Notes under the pieces: model-generated
Databases searched by the model: none
Seen by the model: only the letters and a program-made list of their open reading frames with translations
What the model was told of the DNA's origin: nothing
Program-made: the position numbers and the translations under genes
Shown here: in pieces, positions 1-8,808 of the stretch
Numbering within the stretch: the first letter of the stretch is position 1
How the letters are laid out: the number at the start of each line of letters is the position of its first letter
Source: W11650 sp963545585
GTDB lineage: Bacteria; Bacillota; Clostridia; Lachnospirales; Vallitaleaceae
Direction of reading: 5' to 3'
DNA: 29,490 nt
NCBI GenBank assembly: GCA_963545585.1
Contig: CAUUKX010000016.1
Coordinates: 1 to 29,490 of the forward strand

Positions 1-1411
1 GCTGCTGCGGATCGCTCGGATTCGGCTGCTGCGGATCGTTTGGATTCGGCTGCTGTGGATCATTTGGATTCGGCTGCTGCGGATCGTTTGGATTCGGCTG
101 CTGCGGATCGTTCGGGTTCGGCTGCTGCGGATCGTTTGGATTCGGCTGCTGCGGATCGTTTGGATTCGGCTGCTGCGGATCCTTCGGATTCGGCTGCTGT
201 GGATCATTTGGATTCGGCTGCTGCGGATCGTTTGGGTTCGGCTGCTGCGGATCGTTTGGATTCGGCTGCTGTGGATCATTCGGATTCATTAATGGTTCAA
301 ACTTTTTTTCTGATTTAAGATATCGAAAACTGTATTTTTGTCCATCAGAATAGGTTAGTGTTAAAATGTCCCCCTCTTTCGGCTCAAATAAATATAAATC
401 GCCGTTTTCCAAATAATAGGTTTTGGGATTCCCATTCCAAGGGGAGTATTTGCTGCTTCCTGCCTGATAAGGTTCGTCATTGATTGATACACCTATCACT
501 TCTCCGGCTTTGGGAGTTGGTGAAATCTCTGCCATAAAGTCATGAAGAAAAATGTGCTTTACCACTACCGTAACTTTTCGTTTCTCCGGCTGCTGCGGGT
601 CTGGATTCGGCTTTGGCTGATTGGGATCCGGCTGCTGCGGTTCGTTCGGCTGTGGTTTGTTTGGGTTTGAATTTTTTAACGGTTCAAACTTCCTTTCCGA
701 TTTAAGGTATTTAAAGCTATATTTTTTCCCATTGGCATAAGTTAAAGTTAAAACCGCTCCTTCTGCCGGTTCAAATAAATATAAATCGCCATTCTCTAAA
801 TAATACGTTTTGGGATTATTCCAATAAGAATATTTAAAATTTCCCTTCTCATACGGTTCGCCATCAATTTCGATTCCCTGTACTTCCCCTTCCTTAGGAG
901 TTGGTAGAATCTTGGCAATAAAATCATTATTCCATTTATGTTTTACCAGTAAAGTAATTTCTGGTTCTGCTGGTTCCTCCGGTTTCGGCTCTTCCGGTTT
1001 GACGACAAACTTCACGCTTTTTTTATCATGAATTCCAAACATTCCGTTTGGATTGTTAATTTTCACTTGCAAATAGCCTTGAGCGGTAATAAATTTAACA
1101 ATATCGTCTTTCTTTAATTTTGATATATAAACTTTTGGCTCCAGAAAACCCGCATCGGGTAAATGGTATTTTTTTCCCTGACTCAACTCCGATTTTTCTG
1201 AAACTTTCTGATATTCCTCTTCGTTGACCGTTACACCAATTACCTTTTGCCATTCGGCCATATTCCGCAGTTCAAATACAGAATATTGAAATGACGAACT
1301 GCTGCTCCTAAGCCCGATTTCATCATTCTGTGCATATGCCAGAATACTTTGCAGAATAATTGTACCAATAAGCCATAATATGGCCATCATTCTAAATTGC
1401 TTCTTTTTCAA
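1..1411 (-). CDS. Secreted Pro-rich repeat protein, C-terminus beyond left edge
   Basis: About 470 residues are visible; the gene runs off the window. The start is a TTG at 1411 behind AGGAGG. Residues 1-27 form a signal peptide (Lys-rich start, hydrophobic core, likely cut after LAYA). Three related domains follow: a divergent one at about 35-125, then two close copies at about 150-245 and 279-374. The close copies share VKH near the start, PTPK-GEV-G, NPKTYYLENGDLYLFEP, LTLTY-GKKYSF and YLKSE-KFEPL. Pro/Glu/Lys/Gln linkers separate the domains. From residue 375 the chain is an octapeptide array, about 12 copies of PNPNDPQQ with rare changes (Lys or Ser for Asn). No stop interrupts the frame. 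The architecture suggests an extracellular, probably wall-spanning protein with the array as a stalk or spacer. I do not recognise the domain family, and the anchoring signal, if any, lies outside the window. Confidence 0.85.
   Translation of the reverse strand, partial: MKKKQFRMMAILWLIGTIILQSILAYAQNDEIGLRSSSSSFQYSVFELRNMAEWQKVIGVTVNEEEYQKVSEKSELSQGKKYHLPDAGFLEPKVYISKLKKDDIVKFITAQGYLQVKINNPNGMFGIHDKKSVKFVVKPEEPKPEEPAEPEITLLVKHKWNNDFIAKILPTPKEGEVQGIEIDGEPYEKGNFKYSYWNNPKTYYLENGDLYLFEPAEGAVLTLTYANGKKYSFKYLKSERKFEPLKNSNPNKPQPNEPQQPDPNQPKPNPDPQQPEKRKVTVVVKHIFLHDFMAEISPTPKAGEVIGVSINDEPYQAGSSKYSPWNGNPKTYYLENGDLYLFEPKEGDILTLTYSDGQKYSFRYLKSEKKFEPLMNPNDPQQPNPNDPQQPNPNDPQQPNPNDPQQPNPKDPQQPNPNDPQQPNPNDPQQPNPNDPQQPNPNDPQQPNPNDPQQPNPNDPQQPNPSDPQQ
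2..292 (-). repeat. 24-bp tandem repeat coding PNPNDPQQ
   Basis: About twelve 24-bp units are seen head to tail inside the surface-protein gene. Most differ only at third codon positions (CCG/CCA, AAT/AAC). A few change a residue, for example units reading PNPKDPQQ or with Ser for Asn. Near-identical units in frame are prone to copy-number change by slippage or recombination without frame loss. Confidence 0.9.
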
Positions 1412-1452
1412 AATAAATCCTCCTAGTAAATAAAGTTAGCCGCAACTAACCT

Positions 1453-1481
1453 ATTATAAAAAGCAACGCCCCCTTTGTCAA
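1453..1481 (-). promoter_or_regulatory. Consensus sigma-A promoter of the repeat surface protein
   Basis: On the minus strand TTGACA (1476-1481) is followed after exactly 17 bp by TATAAT (1453-1458). Both hexamers match consensus fully, and the transcript would begin about 35 bases before the TTG start. A small inverted repeat GTTAG/CTAAC (1435-1450) lies near the expected transcription start and could be an operator. Confidence 0.8.
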
Positions 1482-1606
1482 TATTCGTTGCTTTAATTTC
1501 TCATCAAATCCCAATATTTAATGCTTTCTTTAATATTTTTCTCTTTCTTCTCACTGTTTCAGGGATATTAGCAGCCAATGAAACTGCCAATACCTCTGTT
1601 TTTTCG

Positions 1607-2110
1607 TCAATCAATTTCAACAACGTCCTTTATTTCTTCTCCTGCTGTTTCTATCAGTTTGTCTATCAGCTCTCCCAGCTGCGGAATATCACTGCTTTTT
1701 AAAAGGATAGGACTATCCCCATCTTTATTCCGCAACTGAATATCATAGCCGTAATACTTGCCTTTAACAAATAAGGAATTAACCAGAAACGGCTCAATGG
1801 CTGCTATTTCACTGAAAAAAAATGTTTTTTCTTTTTTATTTCGGCGCAGAACAAGCCCATGTTCATACAGGCGCACTTCGCTCCATAAATCCAACTCCGT
1901 CGGCAAAATCAAACCGGCTCCCTTCGCCGTATAGAGCAAGCTGCCAAGAACATCCGCCGGCAACCGGCCGGAGCAAAAAGCAATAGACTTCAAAGTATAT
2001 TTCGACCCTTGGGACGGATTTAGCATCTTACGCAGAAAAAAGAAACCCAGACCCAACAATAAGACTGCATATAAAAGTTTTATTCCTATTGATTCCATTT
2101 TTTTAGCCAT
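1607..2110 (-). CDS. Small membrane-anchored protein of unknown function
   Basis: The product is up to 167 residues. One hydrophobic segment (about residues 9-26) is followed by a basic stretch and a soluble domain. That domain contains VRLYEHGLVLRR and the phrase KTFFFSEIAAIEP, in the style of small bacterial PH-like domain proteins. The last 30 residues are acidic and probably helical. The 2110 ATG directly abuts GGGGAGGA, so the second in-frame ATG (M5, 2098) may be the real start with about 12 bases of spacing. It lies downstream of uvrA on the same strand with a 134-bp gap and no clear terminator, so it could be a read-through member of that operon. I do not recognise a named family. Confidence 0.6.
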   Translation of the reverse strand: MAKKMESIGIKLLYAVLLLGLGFFFLRKMLNPSQGSKYTLKSIAFCSGRLPADVLGSLLYTAKGAGLILPTELDLWSEVRLYEHGLVLRRNKKEKTFFFSEIAAIEPFLVNSLFVKGKYYGYDIQLRNKDGDSPILLKSSDIPQLGELIDKLIETAGEEIKDVVEID

Positions 2111-2244
2111 TCCTCCCCAAAAATCAATTCACGCTAAAAACCTTACGCAGAAAAGCCCGAATCAAAATCACCAGTTTCTTATCGCTTGCGTTTTCCCCGC
2201 AGCATTAGCAATTTTTCATTAGGCTTTCGGGTTTTGTCAAACAA

Positions 2245-5064
2245 TTAATTCAATAAATCCCGCAAAAACTGGCCGGTATACGAACTCTTAACCTTGGCCA
2301 CTTCTTCCGGCGTACCTTTCGCCACCACCGTACCGCCGCGATTGCCGCCCTCCGGCCCGATATCAATGATATAATCGGAAGTTTTGATAATATCCAAATT
2401 ATGCTCAATGACCACGACCGAGTTGCCCTGATCAACCAGACGCCGCAAAATATTGACTAATTTATTGACATCATCAAAATGCAGACCGGTCGTCGGTTCA
2501 TCCAAAATATACAGCGTTTTGCCAGTCGAGCGCTTAGACAGTTCCGTTGCCAGCTTAACCCGCTGCGCTTCGCCGCCGGACAAGGTAGTCGAGGCCTGCC
2601 CTAACTTGATATAGCTTAAACCCACATCATAAAGAGTCTGCATCTTGCGCTGAATCGACGGAATATTTTCAAAAAAAGCCAACGCTTCTTCCACTGTCAT
2701 ATTTAAAACATCGGAGATATTTTTGCCCTTATAGCGAACCTCCAGTGTTTCCCGGTTGTAGCGAGCACCAGCGCAGACCTCGCAGGGCACATAAATATCG
2801 GGCAGGAAATGCATTTCAATCGTAATGATACCATCACCACCACACGCCTCACAACGACCACCCTTGACATTAAAGCTGAATCGACCCTTTTTATAACCCC
2901 GCATCTTGGCATCATTTGTTTCGGCAAACAAATCCCGAATCGCATCAAAAACGCCTGTATAAGTGGCCGGGTTAGAGCGCGGCGTCCGGCCAATCGGCGA
3001 CTGATCAATGGCAATCACCTTATCCAAATGCTCCAGTCCCAAAATATCCCGATGCGCTCCCGGTTTGGTCTTGGCGTGGTTTAAATCCCGAGCCAGGCGC
3101 TTATACAAAATCTCATTGACCAAAGACGATTTGCCGGAGCCGGACACGCCGGTAACGCAGGTTTGCACTCCCAGCGGAATGGCGACATCAATATTTTGCA
3201 GATTGTTTTCCGCCGCTCCAACAATCGTCAGCCAGCGGTCATCGGGCTTACGCCGCGGCGGTACGGCAATTTCAATTTTCTTGCTTAAATACGCACCGGT
3301 AATGGATTTTTTGCATTTCAAAATCCCTTTCGGCGTTCCGGCATAAACCACTTCCCCGCCATGCACGCCCGCTCCCGGCCCGATATCAACAATAAAATCG
3401 GACTCCAACATCGTTTCCTCGTCATGCTCAACCACAATCAGTGTATTGCCCAAATCCCGCAAATGCTTCAGTGTCGCCAGCAGCCTTTTATTATCTCTTT
3501 GGTGCAGACCGATGGACGGCTCGTCTAAAATATACAAAACCCCCATCAGACCGGAACCGATTTGCGTCGCCAGCCGAATCCGCTGCGCCTCGCCGCCGGA
3601 CAGGGTACCGGCCGAGCGGGAAAGCGTCAGATAATCCAGTCCGACATCAACTAAAAAATCAATCCGGGCAGTAATCTCCTTTAAAATCCGCTCACCAATC
3701 AGCTTTTCCCGGTCGCTTAATTCCAAGTTTTTAATATACTTTTGAATCTCGACAATCGAATCATTCATCAGTTCTGCAATGTTTTTGCTGCCAACCCGCA
3801 CCGACAGCGCCGCTTCGTTTAATCTGGCACCGTGGCAGGCCGTACAGTCATAGTTGGTCATCAGCGACTCATATTCCTGCTTGGCATATTCCGATGAAGT
3901 TTCCCGGTAGCGCCGTTCCAAAATCGGGATAATCCCCTCAAAGACCGTATTGTAAACGCCCTGACCGCTTCGGTTTTCGTAATGAATCTCCAGCGTGTCC
4001 GTCCCACTCCCGTAAAACAGCAAATCCTTAATTTCCTGCGGATAATCGGCAAACGGCGTATCCAGAGAAAAATGATATTTTTGAGCCAGCGCTTCATATA
4101 AGCGGCGGGTATGGCTTTGTTCATGCGTCCCCATTTGCCCCAAAACCTGAATTGCTCCGCCGCTGATGCTTTTACCCGGATCCGGAATAATCAAATCCGG
4201 ATCAAACTCCATTTTAAACCCCAAACCATGACATTCCTTGCACGCGCCGAACGGATTATTAAACGAAAATAAGCGCGGTTCCAACTCCGGCATACTGATA
4301 TCATCATCTACGCAGGCAAAGTTTTGGCTGTAAGTGCTGATTTTATCGCCTTGATCGACTTCCAGCAGGCCGCCGCTCAGTTTCATTACCGTTTCAATCG
4401 AATCGGTCAGCCGTTTTTCAATCCCCGGCTTCATAATCAGCCGGTCAACCACAATCGAAATACTGTGCTTTTTATTCTTTTCCAGTGCAATTTCCTCGGA
4501 CAGTTCATACATCTGCCCGTCAATCAGCACCCGGACATAGCCGCTTTTTTTAGCCTGTTCCAGTACCTTCTCATGCTGACCCTTACGCCCCCTGACAATC
4601 GGTGCCAGCAGCTGAATTCTGGTTTTTTCCGGCAGCGCCATGACCTGATCGACAATCTGGTCAATGGTTTGCCGTGCAATCGGCTTGCCGCATTTGGGAC
4701 AGTATACCCGACCAACACGGGCATACAGCAGCCGAAAATAATCATAAATCTCGGTAACTGTCCCCACCGTCGAACGCGGGTTTTTGGAGGTTGTTTTCTG
4801 GTCGATGGAAATCGCCGGGCTAAGTCCCTCAATGCTTTCTACATCCGGCTTTTCCATTTGCCCCAAAAACTGGCGGGAATAGGAAGATAAGGATTCCATA
4901 TAGCGCCTTTGCCCTTCGGCGTAAATCGTATCAAAAGCCAGCGAGGTTTTGCCCGAACCGGACAGACCGGTAAAGACAACCAGCTTATCTCTGGGCACCG
5001 CCAAACTGATATTTTTTAAATTATTTTCTTTCGCTCCGTTAATTTTTATTTCGTTTTTAGACAC
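2245..5064 (-). CDS. uvrA: Excinuclease ABC subunit A
   Basis: UvrA is the damage-recognition ATPase of nucleotide excision repair and loads UvrB at lesions. At 939 residues it is full length. The first Walker A, GLSGSGKT, is at residues 33-40. A CPKC zinc-type pair sits at 122-125. The signature LSGGEAQR occurs twice, once in each ABC half. A second Walker A, GVSGSGKSS, is near residue 640, and the C-terminal zinc module has CEACGGDG and CEVCAGARY. The start is a GTG at 5064 behind AAGGAG, 16 bp after the uvrB stop, so the two genes are one transcript and probably translationally coupled. Nothing essential appears missing. Confidence 0.98.
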   Translation of the reverse strand: MSKNEIKINGAKENNLKNISLAVPRDKLVVFTGLSGSGKTSLAFDTIYAEGQRRYMESLSSYSRQFLGQMEKPDVESIEGLSPAISIDQKTTSKNPRSTVGTVTEIYDYFRLLYARVGRVYCPKCGKPIARQTIDQIVDQVMALPEKTRIQLLAPIVRGRKGQHEKVLEQAKKSGYVRVLIDGQMYELSEEIALEKNKKHSISIVVDRLIMKPGIEKRLTDSIETVMKLSGGLLEVDQGDKISTYSQNFACVDDDISMPELEPRLFSFNNPFGACKECHGLGFKMEFDPDLIIPDPGKSISGGAIQVLGQMGTHEQSHTRRLYEALAQKYHFSLDTPFADYPQEIKDLLFYGSGTDTLEIHYENRSGQGVYNTVFEGIIPILERRYRETSSEYAKQEYESLMTNYDCTACHGARLNEAALSVRVGSKNIAELMNDSIVEIQKYIKNLELSDREKLIGERILKEITARIDFLVDVGLDYLTLSRSAGTLSGGEAQRIRLATQIGSGLMGVLYILDEPSIGLHQRDNKRLLATLKHLRDLGNTLIVVEHDEETMLESDFIVDIGPGAGVHGGEVVYAGTPKGILKCKKSITGAYLSKKIEIAVPPRRKPDDRWLTIVGAAENNLQNIDVAIPLGVQTCVTGVSGSGKSSLVNEILYKRLARDLNHAKTKPGAHRDILGLEHLDKVIAIDQSPIGRTPRSNPATYTGVFDAIRDLFAETNDAKMRGYKKGRFSFNVKGGRCEACGGDGIITIEMHFLPDIYVPCEVCAGARYNRETLEVRYKGKNISDVLNMTVEEALAFFENIPSIQRKMQTLYDVGLSYIKLGQASTTLSGGEAQRVKLATELSKRSTGKTLYILDEPTTGLHFDDVNKLVNILRRLVDQGNSVVVIEHNLDIIKTSDYIIDIGPEGGNRGGTVVAKGTPEEVAKVKSSYTGQFLRDLLN

Positions 5065-5080
5065 CTTGTTCTCCTTTTTA

Positions 5081-7063
5081 TCAGCCCAGTCGGCTCTTTT
5101 TTATCTCCAAAATCTCGTCCCGAATCAGGGCGGCTTCTTCAAAGTTTAAGTTATCGGATGCTTTTTTCATCGCCTTGGTCAGCTTCAGCAAATGCGCCTC
5201 CAACTCCTTAGCCGACATGGATTCCACATCTTTATCCAAAGTATATTTCGCCCTCGGTTCCGCCGCCTTGGAAACACTGATTAAATCCCGAACCGCCTTG
5301 CGTACTGACTGCGGCGTAATACCATGCTCGTCGTTATATGCCTGCTGCAAGCGCCGCCGCCGCTCGGTTTCTTTCATTGCCCGCTCCATAGAACCGGTAA
5401 TCGTATCGGCATACATAATCACATGTCCGTCGACATTACGAGCCGCCCGGCCAATGGTTTGAATCAGTGAGGTTTCCGATCGCAAAAAACCTTCTTTATC
5501 GGCATCCAAAATAACAATCAAGGACACTTCCGGAATGTCTAAGCCCTCCCGCAGCAAGTTAATACCGACCAGCACATCAAACACATTCATTCTCAAATCA
5601 CGCACAATCTCAACCCGTTCCAAGGTTTGAATATCAGAATGCAAATAGCGCACCCGCACGCCCGCTTCTTTTAAAAAGTCGGTCAGATTCTCCGCCATTT
5701 TTTTGGTCAAAGTTGTTACCAGCGCCTTACCGCCCGCTTCAATCGTTTTTTGCAATTCATTTAACAAATCGTCAATCTGTCCTTCAATTTTGCGAACATC
5801 AATTTCCGGATCCAAAAGGCCGGTCGGCCGAATGATTTGCTCGGCAAAAATTTCTTCCCGCTCCCGTTCGTATTTGGCCGGCGTAGCTGACACATACAGC
5901 GCCTTGCCAATCATTTTTTCAAACTCGGCAAAGTTCAGCGGCCGGTTATCCAGCGCTGATGGCAGCCGAAAACCATATTCCACCAATGTTGTTTTGCGCG
6001 ACCGGTCGCCGGCGTACATCGCCCCGACCTGCGGAATCGTCATGTGCGACTCATCGACAATCAGCAAAAAATCATCGGGCAAATAATCCAGCAGGGTATG
6101 CGGCTTGGCTCCGGGCGGATTGCCGGCCAGCACCCTGGAATAGTTTTCAATTCCCGAACAAAAGCCGGTTTCTTTCAGCATTTCAATATCAAACCGCGTT
6201 CTTTCCTTAATCCGCTGTGCCTCAATCAATTTATCATTAGCTTTAAAATAAGCAATTCTTTCTTCCATTTCCCGCTCAATCTCAACAATTGCTTTTTCCA
6301 TCTTATCCGGCGGAATTACATAATGCGAGGCCGGGAAAATAGCCACATGGTTTAACTCGCATACAATCTCGCCGGTCAGGGAATTGATTTCGCTGATGCG
6401 CTCAATCTCATCACCGAAAAACTCCACCCGAATCGCATTTTCACTTGACCCGGCTGGAAAAATTTCAACCACATCACCACGCACCCGAAAGTTCGTCCGG
6501 TTAAAGTCCAGGTCATTGCGGGTATACTGAATATCAATCAACTTGCGGAGCAACTCGTCCCGTTCTTTTTCAATCCCCGGCCGCAGTGAAATCACCATTT
6601 GCTGATAATCAATCGGCGAACCCAGGCCGTAAATACACGACACCGACGCCACAATGATGACATCCCGCCGCTCGCTCAGCGCCGCCGTAGCCGAGTGCCG
6701 CAGCTTATCAATTTCATCGTTAATCGACGAATCCTTTTCAATATAAGTATCCGAGGACGGAACATAGGCCTCCGGCTGATAATAATCATAATAGGATACA
6801 AAATATTCAACCGCATTTTCCGGAAAAAAATCCTTAAACTCGCTGTAAAGCTGGGCAGCCAGTGTTTTGTTATGAGCAATCACCAGCGTCGGCACATTCA
6901 GCCGCTCAATCACATTGGCCATGGTAAATGTCTTGCCCGAACCGGTCACCCCCAAAAGAGTACCGTTTTTTTTATCGGCCTGATAACCTTTAACCAGCGT
7001 ATCAATTGCCTGCGGCTGATCGCCGGTCGGCTGAAATTCGGAATGTAATTTAAAATGCTCCAT
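5081..7063 (-). CDS. uvrB: Excinuclease ABC subunit B
   Basis: UvrB is the helicase-like central subunit of nucleotide excision repair: it receives the lesion from UvrA and recruits UvrC. From the ATG at 7063, behind AAAGGAG, the protein has 660 residues. An upstream in-frame ATG at 7087 would add eight residues but lacks that ribosome site. Walker A GVTGSGKT is at 38-45. The YYDYYQPEAYVP hairpin region, DESH box, TTLTKKMAE and IGRAARN helicase motifs follow. The C-terminal UVR domain (LNFEEAALIRDEI) should contact UvrC. It is first in the uvrBA operon. Confidence 0.98.
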   Translation of the reverse strand: MEHFKLHSEFQPTGDQPQAIDTLVKGYQADKKNGTLLGVTGSGKTFTMANVIERLNVPTLVIAHNKTLAAQLYSEFKDFFPENAVEYFVSYYDYYQPEAYVPSSDTYIEKDSSINDEIDKLRHSATAALSERRDVIIVASVSCIYGLGSPIDYQQMVISLRPGIEKERDELLRKLIDIQYTRNDLDFNRTNFRVRGDVVEIFPAGSSENAIRVEFFGDEIERISEINSLTGEIVCELNHVAIFPASHYVIPPDKMEKAIVEIEREMEERIAYFKANDKLIEAQRIKERTRFDIEMLKETGFCSGIENYSRVLAGNPPGAKPHTLLDYLPDDFLLIVDESHMTIPQVGAMYAGDRSRKTTLVEYGFRLPSALDNRPLNFAEFEKMIGKALYVSATPAKYEREREEIFAEQIIRPTGLLDPEIDVRKIEGQIDDLLNELQKTIEAGGKALVTTLTKKMAENLTDFLKEAGVRVRYLHSDIQTLERVEIVRDLRMNVFDVLVGINLLREGLDIPEVSLIVILDADKEGFLRSETSLIQTIGRAARNVDGHVIMYADTITGSMERAMKETERRRRLQQAYNDEHGITPQSVRKAVRDLISVSKAAEPRAKYTLDKDVESMSAKELEAHLLKLTKAMKKASDNLNFEEAALIRDEILEIKKSRLG

Positions 7064-7104
7064 TGTTTTCTCCTTTGCGCCGCACACTTTTCTATGCCTC
7101 GACT

Positions 7105-7155
7105 ATCATACCACAAAAAAAATAAAAAGTACAGCACCAAGCGAATGTTTGTTCT
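7105..7155 (-). promoter_or_regulatory. uvrBA promoter with candidate LexA (SOS) box
   Basis: An extended -10, TG-G-TATGAT on the minus strand (TATGAT at 7105-7110), lies about 40 bases before the uvrB start. The -35 is weak (TGTACT, 7128-7133). Just upstream, 7142-7155 reads CGAATGTTTGTTCT on the plus strand, close to the Firmicutes SOS operator CGAAC-N4-GTTCG (two outer or arm mismatches). uvrBA is commonly LexA-controlled in Gram-positives, so regulation by LexA is a reasonable inference. Confidence 0.5.
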
Positions 7156-7156
7156 A

Positions 7157-7255
7157 GTTCAGGCAAGCGGATAATAATGCTTACTATGACCGGAGAGTTT
7201 ACTCTCCAAGGGCATAGTAAGTATTATTATCCATTTGCTTATGGCTTGCCTGAAC
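7157..7255. repeat. 99-bp palindromic MITE-like repeat, copy 1
   Basis: The arms GTTCAGGCAAGC (7157-7168) and GCTTGCCTGAAC (7244-7255) are exact inverse complements. Inner segments also pair (GGATAATAATGCTTACTATG against CATAGTAAGTATTATTATCC, with few mismatches), and the apex is GGAGAG-TTTA-CTCTCC. The whole unit can fold into one long hairpin. A diverged copy lies at 10032-10171. It contains no ORF. No clear target-site duplication is visible. Confidence 0.75.
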
Positions 7256-7391
7256 CTTTGTTCCCTGCTTCTTTAGAGAAAAATTGTCCTTGACAAAGGG
7301 TACAGTTCATATAGTTACTCGGACAGAAGATATTTTTTTATTCACTTATATCGCTTATCTAAGCAATTTAAGCTTGATTAAAACGAAAAGC

Positions 7392-7440
7392 CAAAAAAGA
7401 GCGCCGACACATGGGTTTATGCCATCGTCGGCGCTTTTTT
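7392..7440 (-). terminator. Bidirectional intrinsic terminator of the sugar operon
   Basis: The stem AGCGCCGAC/GTCGGCGCT (7400-7408 and 7427-7435) has an inner ATGG/CCAT pair and T-runs on both sides. It lies immediately after the GH4 stop on the minus strand, so it ends the PTS-nagA-GH4 transcript. The T-run on the plus strand would let it work both ways. Confidence 0.85.
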
Positions 7441-7449
7441 AAGCATTTT

Positions 7450-8772
7450 TTAGTGCAGTTCCCAGAAATCCTTGTTGCATTTCATCAGATCCGGCAGTAC
7501 AGCCTCCGCCTTGGCTAAAGTATTGACCGTCCGGTTCAGCGTCAGTGCCTGCAAGGCTTTACTGTAGCTTTGCTCAAAATACGCCTCGGTGGTCAGCCGC
7601 TCATAAGCGTACTGATTCTCCATCAGACCCTTGTAAAAGACCGGAATCGCCGGATATTGATCCGGTACTACGCCGTCCTTACCGAGTTTGCCGGACACTT
7701 CCACTATCGCCTCCGGGTTAAAGTTCGGGATAATGCCTTCGTTTTTCGCCATTAAAACAAACTCATTCTTTAAGTCATAGGCAATCGACTCGGCTACCTC
7801 CATCATCATTGCTCCAAATACCGGACTGGTCAGAATCTCAATGCCTTGCAAATCGGTTTTGCCCACCGCTGCGGCGCAGGTATCCCAAACTTCTTTTTCT
7901 CTGGTTTGCTTCGCTTCATCGGCCCGAGTATAGTTAATATCGGATTCCGCTACGATTTCTTCCTGTAAGAAGTAATATTCCAAATAGGTATTCGGAATAT
8001 AGTGATCCGATACTTTCATCACTTTATTGACTCGTTCATAAGTATCCAACCATGATTTAGTTCGCTGTTCGGCATTATAAGGCCGGAACCCGTGTTGGCT
8101 GATGCTTTGATACAGCTGCTCAAAATAGTTCTTGCCGTCTTTATCATATAAATCCGTAAACCAGCCAAAATGATTGAGACCAAAATATTTAGCCCGCAAA
8201 TCCTGCGACGGTACTCCTAAAATCTTGGCAAAGGACACCATCATCGAATACGGCTGATCGCACATATTAATAATCCGTTTATCGTCCGGGAACTTATAAT
8301 CCATAGCCACCGCCACGATTGCCGCCGGATTGGTATAGTTTAAAATCCAGGTATCCTTGGAATAGCTGCGCACGATTTCCACCATCTCAACCATATCCCG
8401 AATTGAGCGCATACCATAGGCAAATCCGCCCGGACCGCAGGTTTCCTGACCAATCAAACCATGTTTAAGCGGCACCTTTTCATCCCAAGAGCGCATATCA
8501 TTTTTGCCGACCCGCATTTGACAAAAGACAAACTCGGTATTGCGATACGCCTCGTGAATATCGTCAGTTACAACCACTTCCGTTTCTGGTGAAAGGTTTT
8601 TCAGCAGCAGCAGGACATAGTCCTGAATCTTTTGAAACCTAAACATATCCTTGTCAAAAAAAATAATTTTTTTCAGCGGAAAGCGGTCTTTTCTTTGCAT
8701 CAATGTTCCGATCAGCGCTGGCGTCCTGGCACTGCCCGCTCCGGAAACCGTAATAATATTTGATTTTCGCAT
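7450..8772 (-). CDS. GH4 6-phospho-alpha-glycosidase, NAD- and metal-dependent
   Basis: GH4 enzymes cleave phosphorylated disaccharides delivered by PTS permeases through an NAD+/Mn2+ redox mechanism. The 440-residue product has the N-terminal Rossmann motif (ITVSGAGSART, about 7-17), NYTNPA near 145-150, Cys171-Asp172 in NMCDQP, and the metal histidine in GLNHFGW (His201). Known 6-phospho-alpha-glucosidases carry CDMP at that site and beta-type members CNVP. CDQP therefore points to the alpha type, with one substitution. It is the last gene before the terminator, 36 bp after the deacetylase gene, with AAGGAG ahead of the ATG. The likely substrate is a 6-phosphorylated alpha-linked disaccharide; the exact sugar cannot be read from sequence. 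Confidence 0.88.
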   Translation of the reverse strand: MRKSNIITVSGAGSARTPALIGTLMQRKDRFPLKKIIFFDKDMFRFQKIQDYVLLLLKNLSPETEVVVTDDIHEAYRNTEFVFCQMRVGKNDMRSWDEKVPLKHGLIGQETCGPGGFAYGMRSIRDMVEMVEIVRSYSKDTWILNYTNPAAIVAVAMDYKFPDDKRIINMCDQPYSMMVSFAKILGVPSQDLRAKYFGLNHFGWFTDLYDKDGKNYFEQLYQSISQHGFRPYNAEQRTKSWLDTYERVNKVMKVSDHYIPNTYLEYYFLQEEIVAESDINYTRADEAKQTREKEVWDTCAAAVGKTDLQGIEILTSPVFGAMMMEVAESIAYDLKNEFVLMAKNEGIIPNFNPEAIVEVSGKLGKDGVVPDQYPAIPVFYKGLMENQYAYERLTTEAYFEQSYSKALQALTLNRTVNTLAKAEAVLPDLMKCNKDFWELH

Positions 8773-8808
8773 AATTTCTCCTTCTCTCTAAACTTCGTCC
8801 GACATCAC

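Noticed and set aside
1..290. CRISPR array at the left end
   Set aside because: Units of 24 bp are contiguous, with no spacers, and are in frame in a coding sequence.
40..318. Plus-strand frame rich in DSAAADR repeats
   Set aside because: It is the antisense reading of the PNPNDPQQ tandem array. The minus frame has the signal peptide, promoter and ribosome site.
1475..1702. Plus-strand hydrophobic 75-codon frame
   Set aside because: It overlaps the minus-strand membrane protein and the surface-protein promoter, and has no ribosome site.
2153..2231. AAAGCCCGAA and GCTTTCGGG as a uvrA terminator
   Set aside because: The arms are about 60 bases apart with no T-run; not a convincing intrinsic terminator.
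4324..4890. 188-codon plus-strand frame within uvrA
   Set aside because: It is antisense to a fully conserved uvrA segment, with no start signals.
6599..7048. 149-codon plus-strand frame within uvrB
   Set aside because: It is antisense to the conserved uvrB N-terminal domain; no homology signal is visible.
7292..7297. TTGACA on the plus strand as a promoter
   Set aside because: No -10 hexamer lies 16-18 bp downstream, and no plus-strand gene follows.
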